From Ahaetulla prasina (Eukaryota; Chordata; Lepidosauria; Squamata; Colubridae): 64,000 nt of DNA. Each line of letters begins with the position of its first letter. The stretch's first letter is position 1. The notes under the pieces were generated by a model. That model searched no databases. It was not told the DNA's origin and saw nothing but the letters and a program-made list of their open reading frames with translations. A program made the translations under genes and the position numbers. The DNA lies in assembly GCF_028640845.1 (NCBI RefSeq), contig NC_080548.1:16675321-16739320 (forward strand), written 5' to 3'. Below, in pieces: positions 62,488-64,000 of the stretch.

Positions 62488-62793
62488 CCGTATATACTCG
62501 AATATAAGCCGATCCGAGTATAAGCCGAGGTCCCCAATTTTACCCCAAAAACTCCCCCGCCCCGCCCTCTCACTGCACCGGCAGGGCTTCCCCGCGCCGT
62601 CCGGTAAAATGTGAAAAAAAGAAAAAAAAAAAAACTCGAGTATAAGCCGTATATACTCGAGTATAAGCCGAGGGGCTTAAAAAAAAAAACAAAACTCGAG
62701 TATAAGCCGTATAGACCCGAGTATAAGCCGAGGGGACGTTTTTCAGCACAAAAAACGTGCTGAAAAACTCGGCTTATACTCGAGTATATACGG
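62488..62793. mobile_element. MITE with CCGTATATACTCG termini, TA-flanked
   Basis: Termini CCGTATATACTCGAATATA and its inverse ending GAGTATATACGG, with TA on both sides (62486-62487 and 62794-62795). The word CTCGAGTATAAGCC is repeated inside, several times in each orientation. The interior has GC-rich sequence and three A runs. Superfamily not assigned. Unlike the hAT-like families here in ends, target size and composition. Confidence 0.85.
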
Positions 62794-62838
62794 TAGATAT
62801 GTATTTATATTTCAAGGCAAGAAAGACTACTTTTATTT

Positions 62839-62900
62839 CGGGGCTCTCCAAACTTGGCAACTTTAAAACGTATGGGTGTCAATGCCCAGAATTCAGCCAG
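62839..62900. mobile_element. Family G MITE, left fragment, decayed
   Basis: GGGGCTCTCCAAACTTGGC and AATGCCCAGAATTCAGCC. Confidence 0.5.
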
Positions 62901-63240
62901 AATGCTTTTTGAATTGATCAGATCTCCCAAATGGTTTTCAAGGGCTACCTGAAATGCAGCCAGAAGATAGACAAACGTGACCTAGCATGTCAAGTAAGGA
63001 GAAGCTGCAGTTCCTATGCATTAATGAAAGACCATCACATCTATCAAAGGTACCCAGATCTCTAGAATAAAACTGAGTATGGCATGATCACGTTAGCTGT
63101 GTTAAAACAAAATCAACATGTTGTACAAATGCAGCTGCTTGTAAGCGACTTTTAGAGTGTTGTGCGAACACAAGCTATTTCTTTAGGGAGGAAAGCCATC
63201 TTGCTCAGAATAGGATGAATATTGTCCTCCTAAGGTCACA
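62901..63240. other. 3' flank, unassigned
   Basis: No exon or repeat recognised. Confidence 0.3.
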
Positions 63241-63245
63241 AAAAT

Positions 63246-63712
63246 GGGGACGCTGAGCTTGTTGATCAGAAAGGTTTGAATCCCTAGGGCCGCTTGACAG
63301 GGTGAGCTCCTGTTACTTGTCCCAGCTTCTGCCAACCTAGCGGTTTGAAAGCACGTAAAAAATGCAGATAGAAAAATAGGGACCGCCTTTGGTGGGAAGG
63401 TAGCAGCGTTCCGTGCACCTTTGGCCTTGAGTCATGCCGGCCACATGACCACGGAGACGTCTTCGGACAGTGCTGGCTCTTCGGCTTAGAAACGGAGATG
63501 AGCACCGCCCCCTAGAGTCAGGAACAACTAGCACCAGTGGTGGGATTCAGCCAGTTCGCACCACTTCGGGAGAACCGGTTGTTAATTTTCTGTGTAGTTT
63601 GGCAAACTGGTTGTTGGAAGAAATCATTGGGGCAGAGAACCGGTGGTTAAATTACTTGAATCCCACCACTGACTAGCACATATGTGCGAGGGGAACCTTT
63701 AGCTTTACCTTT
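63246..63712 (+). mobile_element. Sauria SINE split by MITE A
   Basis: GGGGACGCTGAGCTTGTTG head (the A-box part is deleted), CATGCCGGCCACATGACCA body, ATGTGCGAGGGGAACC after the MITE at 63535-63671, and an ACCTTT-like tail. Confidence 0.87.
63535..63671. mobile_element. hAT-like MITE, family A, 137 bp, intact
   Basis: Termini CAGTGGTGGGATTCAGCC and TGAATCCCACCACTG. Exact duplication ACTAGCAC at 63527-63534 and 63672-63679. Same length as 3815-3951. Confidence 0.94.
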
Positions 63713-63716
63713 AGGT

Positions 63717-64000
63717 CAGTGGTGAAATCCAAAATTTTTTAACGTGGCTTGGTAGGCATGGCAGGGGAAGGATACTGCAAAATCTCCATTCCCACCGCAC
63801 TTTTATAAAAATAAAATAAAATAAAATAAAATAAATAAATAAATAAAATTTTGAGTAGTTCGGAGAACCGGTAAATACCACCTCTGACTGGCCCCGCACC
63901 CACCTACTCTCTACCTCCTGTGTCTTGGCTGGTCAGGAGGGAATGAGGATTTTACAGTATCCTTCCCCTGGAGTGGGGTGGGAATGGAGATTTTACAGTA
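63717..64000 (+). mobile_element. hAT-like MITE, family C, runs off the window
   Basis: Left end CAGTGGTGAAATCCAAAA; internal TTTTACAGTATCCTTCC units in reverse later on, and an (AAAAT)n run at 63807-63848 in the middle. The two halves face each other, so it is probably two joined family C pieces. The right terminus is beyond 64000. Confidence 0.7.

Overview
The window looks like euchromatic, repeat-rich DNA from a squamate reptile, most likely a snake. The evidence is a vertebrate-style split gene with GT-AG introns, Sauria-type SINEs with a (ACCTTT)n tail, BovB/RTE, CR1, L2-like and L1 LINE pieces, LINE tails grading into (AATAG)n microsatellites, and a dense set of short hAT-like elements. 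Nothing bacterial or viral is present apart from solo LTRs.

There is one host gene, on the + strand. Eight exons (3453-3625, 10197-10440, 22119-22314, 26133-26326, 28988-29079, 33545-33706, 35877-36066, 38670-38857) join without a frame break. They encode about 479 C-terminal residues of a secreted-type papain-family (C1A) cysteine peptidase. It resembles the proteins annotated 'counting factor associated protein D-like' or 'digestive cysteine proteinase-like' in fish, amphibians and reptiles. An unusual N-terminal region (exons A-B) precedes an I29-like inhibitory propeptide (exons C-D) and the peptidase domain (exons D-H). Gln278, Cys284, His426 and Asn446 (numbered from the first codon in the window) are all present, so the enzyme should be active. 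The first exon(s), with start codon and signal peptide, are not recognisable here and probably lie upstream of base 1.

Layout: 1-3452 is 5' intron with a solo LTR and a LINE that stops 30 bases before exon A. 3626-10196 holds hAT-like MITEs, two solo LTRs and CR1. 10441-22118 holds an L2-like LINE, a 2-kb tandem duplication of L2+Tc1/mariner+Sauria SINE, a solo LTR and a 350-base TTC tract. 22315-38669 holds short introns crowded with MITEs, a 375-base tandem duplication and a 42-bp minisatellite. 38858-64000 is 3' flank with no recognisable host exon: L1, BovB, CR1, L2, SINEs, LTRs and MITEs, many nested.

The repeats are the most informative part. More than twenty MITE insertions can be delimited to the base by 8-bp target duplications. 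Solo LTRs have 5-bp duplications and one L1 has a 16-bp duplication. Two groups of MITEs differ in target rule: families F, G and I duplicate nnnTAnnn, whereas A-E do not. Three independent MITEs entered the homologous point of repeat H. No multi-gene operon-like or defence system is visible. Family letters A-K used below are local labels, not database names.
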